A DNA stretch of 64,000 bases, from positions 8,204,531 to 8,268,530 of the forward strand of contig NC_053402.1 in the NCBI RefSeq assembly GCF_016859285.1, written 5' to 3'. The position numbers were made by a program, and so were the translations under genes. The notes below the pieces were generated by a model. The model worked only from the letters and a program-made list of their open reading frames with translations, was not told the DNA's origin and ran no database searches. Positions 48,801 through 60,136 of the stretch are shown here, piece by piece; position 1 is the stretch's first letter, and each line of letters starts with the position of its first letter. Origin of the DNA: Xiphias gladius (lineage: Eukaryota; Chordata; Actinopteri; Istiophoriformes; Xiphiidae).

Positions 48801-51800
48801 CATCTCCCATCAGCTCGGAGTCCTCCAAAGGGTCCACCCTGTCAGGCACTGGGGAAACAGCAGGTTGGCGGCAGCTTCGAGGTATGGAGGGAATGGTGGA
48901 CTGAGGCATGCTGGTAAAGCTGACTGAAGAGAAGCAGTAAGGAATTTATCTAGATCTTACCGGTAATTTATTTTGAACAAATTCTTACAAGAACTTAATG
49001 AAAACAGATTTGGAGACATACATGTTGCCTGTATTGGTAATTCTTATCAAGTCAAAGTCAAGAATTCACACCTGGTGCAAGCCCAGTCAGAGGATTCATA
49101 GCATTTCCTGAATTAGTACCAGACACCTGGAAGTGAGAAGGAAAGAACAAAAAAAAAAAAAAAAAAATCAATATCAATGCCTGGGAAGAGGACCTGTGAA
49201 TATCTGAGATGATGAGTAAAGGCTCAACAAAACAGGAAAATATGCATAATAACTGATTGTGTGACTCTAAATCATTGACAGCTGAAAGATTTTCTCATTT
49301 AAGAAAGTAAACTGTGTTTGTTGTTTGTTAGCAAATGTTGATTGGAGCTTTATTGGAATTGTATTTTTTCATTTTTAATGTATGGTGGTGACTGTTAGAT
49401 ACAATCGGTGAACTTGCCTTGATGGCTTCAGAAATCATATTTCCATTTGCGATACCTCCCGTTATAAGTGTGTCTTCCTGGGAAAGAAAAGAGCAAACTG
49501 AGGACCAGATAGGGACAAATCTGCACCATGTCATTAGAGTTAGGCGATATGACGGTATATACCGTGAGACACTAGGAAATTTTTTTTTTTTACTGTATAT
49601 TTCTTTATTGTAGCCATTTCTTTAATACCAATAGACACTACAAGCCCATTGCACAGCATATGTAATTTATATGACTTTAGCTTCAATGTGATCAAATAAC
49701 TTGATTTTTAAGGTATTTAATTCACTGAATAAGTCAAAATGGTATCCAAACTATCCAAATATATTTTACCATAAATATGCTGAGCCCCGATGTGTATGTT
49801 GATATCCCAATATGGTCACCTAACACTGTTGGTGACCACATTAAAACATTGCATCCATGCCACCACCGAGACTGCATCCTATCTGACCACGAACAAGCTA
49901 AAAACCAAGAAAATCCTTCAACATTATTCATTTGGATTCCTCATTGAACAAAATCTAAACAATAATCATTTTACCGACCTTTACACTGACATAGGGTTTT
50001 CGATTTTTTAGTCCCAGGTGGATGGCCAGATCCTGTGCAAGCTCATTCACCTCTTTATCCTTTCGAGAGTAAACAGAAAAAGAATGAATTAATCCAGTGC
50101 ATAAGCTACAAGTCTGTGACATTTAACACATAGTTAACTTACTACATTTTAAATGTTACTTACTACCATCTCATTTAGTACCATCTCCGAATTGATCCAC
50201 AAACCCAGTTTATCTCATCTTGCTAAGAAAAATGCATTCAGGTTCTTGTAATCTATGCTACAAAGAGATGGATAATCATCCTTTTGGTTTTGACAAAATT
50301 AAAAAAAAAAAAAATTGAGGAGATGATGTCATTTAGATGACTGCCTTTATTACAACTAAGTAAACCCCATCTGCTATGAATGCTGTGAGATGTTGCTAAA
50401 AGCTCTGGAAACAGGACCACGAGTCTACAGCCATGGTAACAGCTCTGTGAGGCTGTACTTAGGCACTGCGTTGCTTTGAGCTAATGTCTGCATGCTACCA
50501 CACTGTTGTAATTTTTACCACATTCAACCATCCTAGTTTAGCTCATTAGCAGGTATACAGTAAAGTAGAGGTGAGGATGATGTGACCATCATTCATTTTG
50601 CAGGTAATGGACACATTTTGATCTGTTCGTGGTGCTAAATAAAACTCAGGGTATCACCGAAGTTATTAGGATTCATCCTGAGGGGGGGGTGAATGTGTGT
50701 ACAAAATTTCATGGCAAAAAAAAGCAGTAGATGTTGAAATATTTCAGTCTGGACCAGAGGGGTTGACCGAACAAAAGAAAAACAAACAAACAATCAAACA
50801 AATAAAAACGGACATTGCCATGCTTACAGCCATGCTGCTAGTGTGGCTGAAAATCCATGCAAGTGGACCTTGTAATTAATCTTTTGTCAAACTGATATTT
50901 CCAAGGCCAAGAATGAACCTTTAAGCTCAAACAATTGTTTACTTTCTTACAAGAACTCAGTTTAAACAATACCTGTGTACAGTATGATAGCACATCTGTT
51001 TATTCTGCTACAAAAAAGGTAGGTAAACTCAATGCATTTCACCTCAAGATCAAACCACCACCAACAGACTTTAAAAACTCAGACTTTTCAAACTAAGTGA
51101 AAACTTCCCTCCATCACCACATTATCTTACTCAATTATGCAGTGTTCCTATGCATGAATATGACAGATTTGCATTTAGAGTTCTCTCAGATCTAATTGCA
51201 TCGACTCTCCCAATTCTGTCCTTTCTTTACCAGACGAGTGATAAGCAGGCAGTCCGTGGTGCAGTTGTACGCCTCCTTGTACCTCCCAAGCCCCTTCAAA
51301 CATAGTGCTTTCCTGTACAGGGCTCTGCGGTTGTCCTTACACAATTCAAGAGCTCTGTCGCAGTCCTTCACACCTCGATCATATTCCCCCTGTAGAAAGC
51401 ATTACAAATGTGGGAAACGTGAAAAGAGTTCAGATGAGGAGCATGGAAGTGAAGTAAGTAAAAGGAAAACTAATGCATAAATAATGTAAAATTACATCAA
51501 TGTATCCAGTTTAGACAGAAAACTTGCAGCAGCTATTGAGGAGCGTTTCTTCGGTATGCAAGTCAAGGTCAGTGGCCTGGTGCTGCTGATAAACACATCT
51601 AAATTATTTAGTGATGGTCACATTGTTTTAGGGGTAGTAAATCAGACAGGTATTGCTTTTAGAAGCAGCTACATAATTCAGGTGTGAGGAGTGGTGAGGA
51701 CAGAAGAGCCCCTGTTGTTGAAAATGGATATGCCAAGTCTTATGCAAGGTTCAAAGTCCATTTATTAATGAGTCCGAATTCTGTGGTCTCTTAGTAGCTC

Positions 51801-54800
51801 CAGGAATATGTGTGGATGTGTGTCTGATGTACAGTTTAATCTGATATATCTGATGTACATTATTTAATTTATGGATAACCGCATTGTATTATGACTGAAT
51901 GGACATGTAAAGGGTTTGTTTTTCTTTTTGCTTTTAACATTTTTTTTCCATTCAGTACACCAGAGACTGTTGCTGATTGTTGCAAGTCAAATGTTCTGGT
52001 TCTCCCAGTTCCAGGAGTGCACTGAAATTGATATTTGCTTTTAGGAATATCAGCTAAATATACTGTAGATTAAGCCAAACAATCGATATATTCAACCAAA
52101 GTATAATTGTATTCAGGTTGACTGTCTGTCAACAATGGGCAACAATGGGCTTGGCTGGATGATCGAAGACATATGCATGTCATAGATCTCTGGACAGCCA
52201 TATAAACCAATAACTGCCTCAGTGGGATGATCACCATCTTGATTGGGCAGTCTGAATATGACTAGATATGAATTTCAATATTGGTTAAAATTATTCTTAC
52301 TTTCAAAAATAATGCATGCATTATTTTCAAATCAATCATTTAGTGTATAAAATACTTAATTGCAATACCCACAAAAATCAATAGAACTGCAAGTAAAAAT
52401 CATTTTCATAATCACTTAATCTGCCAATTCATTTCTTGATTAATTGTTCTGTCTATAAATGTCAGAAAATAGTCAAATGTCCTAGCCACTGTCTCAGAGT
52501 TCAAGACTAGGGTCAATATATTATATTGATATATTGATATAGATATTATATATTATATTGACCCTTGATTGTCGATCACTGTATAATATTGTTCGTTGTT
52601 GATTTACATGATGACTGACAAATTACTGTGATTGATTAATGTAAGAGTTTTTTACTTCTATTCTGAAGGTTATCCTGGCCTGACCCCGGGTGGTTATAAT
52701 GGCAGTTAGTTAGTGTTGATCTCACGATCAAAAAGGAGGGATCTGTGAAGGACTTATTCCATCTTTAGGCAATATTAGGCAGTGTTTCCACACTACACTT
52801 GCAAGTAAGCCCTAAAAGCAATAATTTATTGTCTGTCACGAGGATAGCTGTGAAGACAGTGATAGAGTCAAGCTAGCCCTGTCCCCAACAGCAGTTGTCA
52901 TAGAAACCAAGGTCGTAAAGATATGATGGGCTGAGCCTGAAGCTGAGAGAATGAACAGTGATAAAACAGCAACCCTTCAGCTCCAAGTTAGACTGTCTTC
53001 CCCTGGGAAAGCATTGCATGAAATATACAACGTGACTTAGGCTAACGTGAATTGTTGTTTTGGATTTAGTACCCAAAGTAATTTTCACACATGTATGAAT
53101 AGGTGCTGTGGTACCATGAAGAATATCTTACTTGGAAATGTAGTAAGTTTTGTATGGGTTTTGTATGGGTTAAAATATGCCTTGCAAGAAAGATAACCTT
53201 CAGAACTGAGTGGCTTTGCACAGTGTTATATTGTATTGCTCATCTCTTTTCTACTCGATCAAACTTCAATAAATGCTTCTTGCCACAACCCAAAGCTATC
53301 TCTTATGAGCAGCAAGACTAAGAGTCTACAGTTATTATAGTGGCGCTTTGCGCAAAATGCTAACATGCTTACAATGACAATGCTAGCATGTTGTTAGCAA
53401 TGTCACTGTACGCATTTTACCTGATAAACATGATTTTTAGCAGGTGTAATGTTTACCACGTCACCATTTTAATTTAAAATGTTTGAATGCTAACACTTGC
53501 TAATTAGCACTGAACCGAAAGTACAGTTGTGGCTTTTGGAAATATCTTTCCATATTGCAGGGAATTGAATACAAACCAAAGTACAGAACAAATTACAATT
53601 TTGACCTGATGATGGTGCTAGAAGAAAAATTAAGGGATCCTGGATTCATCCTGAGGGGAACATGAATGTCTATACCAAATTTCATGACAATCCATCCAAT
53701 AAGTTCAGACATTTCACAAAAAATTGCTGATGGCACTAGAGGAAAAGTCAGGGGATCACCAAGTCATTAAGACACATCATCTGGCAACCTTGAAAGTCTG
53801 CACAAAATTTGGTGCTAATTCATTAAAAATGCGTCAAAACAAATCACTATGTTCAGACTGAAAAGGGTGTAATTATACAGCTCTTATACAGTATTTTCAA
53901 AAATATTTCTGATCAAGTTATGCAGTATAAACTGTAGCGGACTAACCATTGGCATGTTACTGGCTAATTATAGATAAAAAGTTGAAGGAGGTTGAAAAAT
54001 TACTTCAACCAGTAATGATTTTGGGTTGATCCACTTTTACAGGGCCCACAGTTGACTTACTCATGCTCAGATCAGGTTTGGGTGTCTAGAGGTGTTTGTC
54101 ACAGGACTTAGTAGCCTTATTTACAGCGGAAAACTCTTCCCAAACAGCTGTCTACATCTTCACAAGTGTCTTTCTTAGCTGCACTTCAGCTTCACTGACA
54201 CATTCTGTTGCAAATCTGCAGAATGACGCACCATCCCATGTATCTCACCATACTGTGATATGCAGTAGCCCGGTTGACATATAGGCTCTCCAGCAAAGCT
54301 TCGGGGATCTGCATGTCCTCTCCTGCTGTGTAGGAAGAGACGTTCAGGCCTTCACTGAACTCTCTCACGGCCTGCTCCCACTCTCTGTCTTTGAACAAGG
54401 CGTTGCCCTCATCGAGCAGGTTGCACACTAAGTTGGTCAGGAAGTCCTGGGAGGAGCAAAAGAAAGACAGGAAGAGATTTTTCCAAGTTTTATGAATGAT
54501 TTTACATTCTGAGCATGGTCACAGTACTCATTTGTATGAATAATAAGCACAAAGGCTCCACTGCCATAAACATTTTGTGGTTAAGGAAAGGTTTATTTAG
54601 TACTTTAGGTTTTAACCAGAATCAAGCAAAGAAACTACAAAACATACGAGCAAATCATGACAGGATGTAGACAATATGTTCAACAAAATGGAGAGTAGAG
54701 ACTTCCGAGTATGAGAAAATATAGGCATTCACTCTTTCACTATTCATTCCAGGCCTGAGATCGGCAATGATGCCTATCTGTCCAATTTTGTACATCAAAA

Positions 54801-56500
54801 GCCACTCCAAAATTCTGAAATACTTAAGCTGTGTGATAGATTTAGTTGTAGCCCTCTGATTGAAAGAAAACATCCAGATTTTCTTAGGTCTGTCTTAATT
54901 CCATACTGTCATGCCTGTATGTATGTTGAAAGTTATTAATATTTTTATTGCTGTATTCATTCCTCCTGTTCATTCTGGCCCTGAAGTGATCCTTATAAAT
55001 CGAGTGATCATCATAACTCCAATGTAAGAAAAAATCTGAAGCTTCGACAGTTTCTACAGTATAGCCATGCTAGTGGCTATGTGAGGCTGTACTTAGGCAC
55101 AGCGGTGCTATGAGCTAAATGGCAACGTCAGCATGCTAACATGCGCAGAATGACAATGCTAACATGCTGATGTTTAGCAGGTATAATGTTTACCATGTCC
55201 ATTTGGCACTAAACACAAAGTACAGCTAGGTTTTATAGGTGTTTGGTCATAAACCGACGTACTAGACAAATTAAAGTCTGACCCAATAATGGTGCTAGAT
55301 TAAAAATTACAGGATCATCAAAGTTATTACAGATCATCCTGAGGAGGACAATTGTCTGTACCAAGCTTCATGTATGTTGAGAAATTTCACAAAAAAATAT
55401 CCTGGTGGCACTAGAGAAAATGTCAGGGGATCACCAAAATCATTCAGATACACCACCTGGGAATAAATTTCTGGGCGAACTTTCATGACAACCCATCCAG
55501 TAGTTGTTGGTTGAGATACTTCAATCTGGAACAAAGTGGTGGATCAACTGACCAACTGAATGCCATTGCCACTTATAAAAACACAGTATTGTTAAAAATC
55601 AAGTAGCTATCTTCCACATTAACAGTTTTTTGAGCATCTGTACAGTATTTGTGTTTGCTGGGACCGTTTTCTTGCTATGGCACAGAGGGAATTTTGTACT
55701 ACAAACACAGTAACTTTGGATTGGAAGATATCCACTTAATTTGTCTAACTGAGAAAGCTGAAGTCTAAATTACTTTTAGCTAAGCTGCCCTGCGAAGGGA
55801 TCCTTCGGGGTCTGTGTGGCCAGGAGGAATGATCACAGCGACCAATAACGCTTTCAAAGTAAGTATTGTACTGAGATATACTTGAAAAAAATAAATAAAT
55901 CTGAAGCTATCGTTAGTGGCAGTAAAAATCAACACTGCCTCCAAGAAGGAAGAGGGCAAAAATGAAAGAGGTCCTAAGAACGAATAAAGGGTCCAGTCTT
56001 TGGTTTTACATGAAGCCAAGAATGAACAAAAAGATGGTAGAAAATAAAAGACAGGAGTTTCAGGGAGAGGCACAACAGAAAGCACACTGGGAGGTCTGAA
56101 CTGGGAGTTCAGCAACAATTTATGACCAAGTGATCAGATCATACAGTAAGCATTAAACCAAGAATGCAAAGGGGATAAGACAGTAAAAAAAAAGAAATAA
56201 CATTGTGTTTGTAATAACAGCTGGTACCTGGTAGCCATCTGGTTCTGGATAAGCCAGGGAAGACCTTGAACAAAAGAAGTAAACTTGCTTAGTAAAGTAC
56301 TGACACAGCTTAGTTATCAAGGATATGAGTCATTCAGAGGCAGTGATGGTTTCATTTTCTGCCAGGGCCCTCAAATTTAAAAAAACAAACAACAAAAAAA
56401 AAACCCAACGACAACAACAACAAAAAACAAACACAACTCACTGGATAAATTCCAGAGCCTTGTTTATCTCCTCCTTGCGGTTCTGCCTGGCAGGATCCAT
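36876..56500 (-). CDS. zc3h7b: Zinc finger CCCH-type containing 7B (RoXaN)
   Basis: An RNA-binding protein with TPR, LD motif and CCCH fingers; the human protein is known as a partner of rotavirus NSP3. Coding exons, minus strand: 56500-56442, 56264-56228, 54446-54249, 51389-51231, 50059-49979, 49477-49418, 49126-49072, 48923-48751, 47729-47099, 46501-46440, 46327-46234, 46020-45859, 43221-43007, 41659-41559, 41415-41234, 40495-40410, 39982-39825, 39511-39406, 39134-39026, 38669-38533, 38400-38231, 37056-36876. All phases close: 1071 residues. TPR-like helices span about 33-155, an LD-repeat region 275-484. CCCH fingers near 722, 874 and 1008 are intact, one C2H2-like finger lies near 958, and the finger near 590 lacks its His. 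The protein ends FGKYNFLLQD. Some blocks resemble ZC3H7A; neighbours and the LD region favour 7B. Large AT-rich introns hold the repeats listed separately. Confidence 0.93.
37449..37500. repeat. (GA)n microsatellite with AT-rich tail
   Basis: About 13 GA units followed by TATTATAT-type repeats and a T-run, within the last zc3h7b intron. Confidence 0.9.
43742..44170. mobile_element. Inverted-repeat element, copy A
   Basis: It begins GAGTCTACAACCATGCTAG and ends GCCACTAGCATGGCTGAA, so the termini are inverted copies of AGCCATGCTAGTGGC. The body is rich in GCATGCTAAC words and includes TGTTGAGATATTTCTGTCTG. It has no coding capacity and lies in a zc3h7b intron. Confidence 0.7.
46803..46982. mobile_element. 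180-bp hAT-type element with 8-bp target duplication
   Basis: The ends are CAGTGGTTCCCAACC and, inverted, TAGTGGTTCCCAACT. It is flanked by CTGTAGGT (46795-46802) and CTGTAAGT (46983-46990), an 8-bp target-site duplication with one change, as expected for hAT elements. It has no coding capacity. Confidence 0.85.
49552..49565. repeat. Perfect 14-bp palindrome
   Basis: ACGGTATATACCGT in a zc3h7b intron, within a GGCGATATGACGG context that resembles a dispersed fish repeat. Confidence 0.6.
50421..50843. mobile_element. Inverted-repeat element, copy B
   Basis: It begins GAGTCTACAGCCATGGTAAC and ends CTGCTAGTGTGGCTGAAA. It shares GCTCTGTGAGGCTGTACTTA and AGTCTGGACCAGAG-type blocks with copies A and D. 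Confidence 0.7.
52510..52564. repeat. AT-rich cruciform-forming inverted repeat
   Basis: GGGTCAATATA at 52510-52520 and TATATTGACCC at 52554-52564 are perfect 11-bp inverted arms; the 33-bp centre is almost all A and T and can pair further. Confidence 0.8.
53322..53860. mobile_element. Inverted-repeat element, copy C, longer variant
   Basis: It begins GAGTCTACAG and includes TAGCAGGTGTAATGTTTACC, GACCTGATGATGGTGCTAGA and two tandem segments containing GGATCACC/ATCCTGAGG words. The right terminus is decayed. Confidence 0.6.
55052..55572. mobile_element. Inverted-repeat element, copy D
   Basis: It begins TCTACAGTATAGCCATGCTA and carries GTGAGGCTGTACTTAGGCAC, GCTAACATGCTGATGTTTAG and CATCCAGTAGTTGTTGG blocks. 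The right terminus ends TGCCATTGCCACT. Confidence 0.65.
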
Positions 56501-56791
56501 GCTTGTCCACTAGCAAGAAGACAAACAGAGCACAAGTGAATTAATATTAAAGACCGACTGGTGTAATGTTGACAGTAGCTATGAAATGTAGCTGATATAC
56601 GCCCACTTCCTTCAGAAGTGGAAAGTAAGAAACAACCACCTCTTTGTCACTTCGTGCAAAGACACCCAAGACACTCACTGAGCCTGTGTTTATGATCATT
56701 CAGTAGTGAAGCCCCCCAAACATCCAGCACCCAAACCCCACATCCTGCGTGTTCCCCTGGCTTTCGTGGGCTGACTTCAAAACACACCTAC

Positions 56792-57120
56792 CTGCTGAAG
56801 TGAGGAGGTTAAATGAACCGAGGCAGAATTTATAAGCGTGTCATGCTAGGTCCGAAGTGGGAAAAGACGGGAGATAACAAAACAAAAACAAAAACAAAAG
56901 TTTTAGCAGCCGATAGGCCGTGCTGACGATGACAAACAGCGAGGAGAAAGAAAACCCTCGAAGTCCCCGCTTAAGTTTCGATTCCCAGCAGCTCCAGTCC
57001 ATCCATGAGCCAGTGGCAAATCTCTACACTGGCCCTTTAATGATACTGAGAGCTTTCTGGCCCTGATTAAGTCTCTCAGGCACCACTTCCTGCATAAAAA
57101 CCCCACCTACAACTTGCCCT
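56792..57120 (-). other. zc3h7b: Candidate zc3h7b 5' UTR exon and promoter
   Basis: Minus-strand sequence ends at a donor TTCAGCAG|gtaggt at 56792/56791, which can join the acceptor cttgctag just before TGGACAAGC and the ATG at 56500. A minus-strand TATAAAT word lies near 56830. The 5' end is not defined. Confidence 0.45.
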
Positions 57121-57129
57121 GGTGCAGTG

Positions 57130-58900
57130 GAGAATAGGCCATTTGAACTTTATTTCACACAGTTTTGATGGGAACAATAACCTTGAAATCCATAAAAAAA
57201 TAATCCTAAATGAAAATAAACAGACAATTACCTATTTATAAAGATGGGTAAAAACAATTAAACAAAATATTTTTACAGTCAGTGGATCAATAAATCCAGT
57301 TTCCAAATAAATTAAATGAATAACAAAATTATATATAGTAGCAAAAATCGTTTACATATAAGCCCGATTCACCGAAACAGAAGAAAGGCCAAATGGATGG
57401 CAAAAGGTCATGCTCAAAACACAACAAACTGAGACACAGAATGACTTAATTGTTGCATTGGCTGGTGTGTATGTGCATGTGTCCGTAAAGAAGTACTTAT
57501 TAAAATAATTTATAAACCAATTTTAGGACTTTTTTCTTTTTATTTACATGAATGAAAGCGACATTTTCCCATCATGGTGCTAATATTAACCATGTTAGCA
57601 AATGAGTAGAGTGATTCAAAGGCTTGGATACTGTTCATTTTGAGAATTACACAGGCTCAGCCAAAAGTGTGATGGCTTCATGTGAATGAAAATATAAATA
57701 TATATGTTAAATAGTTTCAGGCTCTTTTTTCATTTAGCTTATCTCGACCTCATTCAGTTTCCTTTTGGACGTTGGCCTTGGAGTCAGTAATCTGCTGCTC
57801 TCTTCTGACCTCCAGTGGCATCTCTCCCAGCAGGATTTGCAAGGCTGGAACAGCATTTAATTTCAGGAGCTTGAGTTTGAATCTGATCAAGTTTATTCAA
57901 CAAAGGTTTTTTTTAAGGATGTAGCCATAAAACCACACAGCTGTACTCAAGCAAAGAGCTAATAAATGCTAAAGTAGAAGTTTATTCCATTCCCTGAAAC
58001 ACCATAACAAAATCCCACACCTTGGGGTGGCACCACCACCAGCTTCTTTCTTCAAGTGCTTAAACTTGTAGTTACCTTTTAAACTTGAATATTAAGATTT
58101 CATTTTGCTGATTTTCCTCAGTGTCTTGTCAGTACTCAGAAAAATGCTTAAATGTGTCCTTGTCAATGAATGAGTTTCAATGGCCTTTTTCATAAAGTTT
58201 GTCCTATCATTTACATAAATATGGTTATTTTCTGAAAATAACCTTTTATGCTGTAACTCACTTTTATTGGTATGAGTGATACAAAACATCTACTGACTTG
58301 AAATTACTCTATTGTTTATTTATTTCAACAAGTGCATGTCGAAAAAAACTAAAGGAATCTCATCCATTTCATATGAGAAATTATTTTAATACACACTTTA
58401 ACTATTTGGGAAAATGTCAGTTATTATATGCCAATTGATACACACAAGAAAATGTTCACACTTCATTTCAGACTTTAACACCATTTATGTACCAAAGCAA
58501 TTAAGAAAACTATATTTTTGTCTACTATTTTTGTCTATAAATTAAAATACCAAAACCATACAATATTACCATATGACCAGTTTTTCCTGACGGACGGATT
58601 CTATGTATTCTGGCAACTATTCTGTTCCCAGAATGTCAGTAATTATTCTGTGTGTAAAACAGTCAAATCTGACAGAAAGAAAGATTATAAATAATTTAAA
58701 AAATAAAAAAACAAACAAACCCAAAAAAAACATGCTAAATAACCTACTAGACCTACAAATTTTATATTTTACTTTCATTGTATTTATTCATTTTTATATA
58801 TTATATATTTTATTTTATTTTTTTTCCCAGGATGAGACAATGTTACAGGCAGTATTTCCCACAGGCGGGATGTAGAAGCTTTGGCGAGAATACTTGCATT
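57130..58900. other. Spacer between divergent zc3h7b and rangap1
   Basis: AT-rich, no coding exon seen. I see no transposon with clear ends. Confidence 0.5.
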
Positions 58901-58922
58901 AGAGAGGCACAGGAACGCACCG

Positions 58923-59220
58923 TTGTAGTCCGATCGAACTACAAGTCCCTTGTCTCCCAGCTCTGTGGTCGTCACGTCGGGTAGTGTGCTGGATTCGGTT
59001 TTTGAACGTCAGGGGCGAGCGGGAGTGTGTGACTTGACTGGATTCAATCGGCACGACAGTGTATGGGTAATAGTGCTATCAGTTTCTTTTGGGAGCAGAC
59101 TAAGTAATGGATTACAGTTTCTTCAATAACGAATTTAAACGGAGGAGCAGAGAGGTCAGGCTAACAGCAGTTTACGTATGAAGGACCGGAGAGGCCGAGT
59201 ACAGCCACGCTCTGTCTCAG
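58923..59220 (+). promoter_or_regulatory. rangap1: Candidate rangap1 promoter and non-coding first exon
   Basis: An inverted pair TTGTAGT (58923-58929) and ACTACAA (58938-58944), the latter continuing GTCCC, resembles back-to-back ZNF143-type half sites. CG-containing sequence follows, and a donor CTCTGTCTCAG|gttagc at 59220/59221 could end a non-coding exon that joins the acceptor at 60073. Inferred from motifs and position. Confidence 0.4.
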
Positions 59221-60073
59221 GTTAGCCGTGCTAGCTCGCCGACTCATTTGGCACATTTATAATCCTATAACCACCGGGTCAAGGTATTAAGTATCTAGGA
59301 ACCCTTTCGTATGTTACTGAACCGACAGTTGTCAACCATGAGCGTACCAGCTCAACTGGCATCACACCGTTATGGTGCTTGTAGGTGTGTTAGCATAACG
59401 TTAAATGCACTCGGCTAATGCTAGCTGTCGGCTGCTGACGAGGGAAAATCCACCCCAAAACAATTTTCAGTCCTGACGACTGTAAATCGTGAAGTCAATA
59501 TATATGAAATCCTATGGCTGTCCTGTGTTGAAGGAGCATGAATAGTTATGTTTGTGAGTCGAGCTGAACAATGAATTAGTGGCTGACTTTCATAAAACAC
59601 TGTCACAGCATCGCAGCCATAATTCAGTGTAAGGCTATACAGAGGAGCTCCAGGATTCGTCCCTAAACTAACTTAAGATTAAGTATTTACAGCCACCATA
59701 GTTTTCAGCATACAATGAGATGTGTATTTTCATAAAAGAAATCTAAGTCGCACGGTAATATCGTGCACATGCGAATAGTATTGTAGGGTGGACCCCCCCG
59801 AGCGAAAACAACGCTTTCAGCAGTTTCTGTCTAGTATAAAGGTGGACTAAGCGTTCCAGAAAAAAACCGACTTAGTTAAAGCCAGAACGTTCAGACATAG
59901 CTGCATGTTTTGGAGTTTAATTACATTCTGTTAGGTGGTCAGTGTTTTGGTTCATAATTTCTAAAAAAAAGTGCTTCCTGTGGAGCAAAGGAAACCAGAT
60001 CTGTCCCTGGGCAGAAATAAACCAGGATTATTAGGAAGCAGAATAAACTGTAAATAATGTGTTTTTCCCTCAG

Positions 60074-60136
60074 ATGTCCAGATGGCGACAGACATTGTTG
60101 CACAGTTGGCCGACTCTCTTGCCCAGACTGGAGTAG
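60074..60136 (+). promoter_or_regulatory. Overlapping out-of-frame upstream ATG in rangap1
   Basis: The exon starts with ATGTCCAG; this ATG, 8 bases before the true start, opens a 20-codon frame (+1 shifted) that ends in TAG at 60136 inside the coding region. It could reduce initiation at the main ATG. Confidence 0.45.

Noticed and set aside
50052-50059. Alternative acceptor gataaag at 50053 in zc3h7b
   Set aside because: It would shift the frame; the acceptor cgaaag before GATAAAGAGG keeps phase and matches the family Asp.
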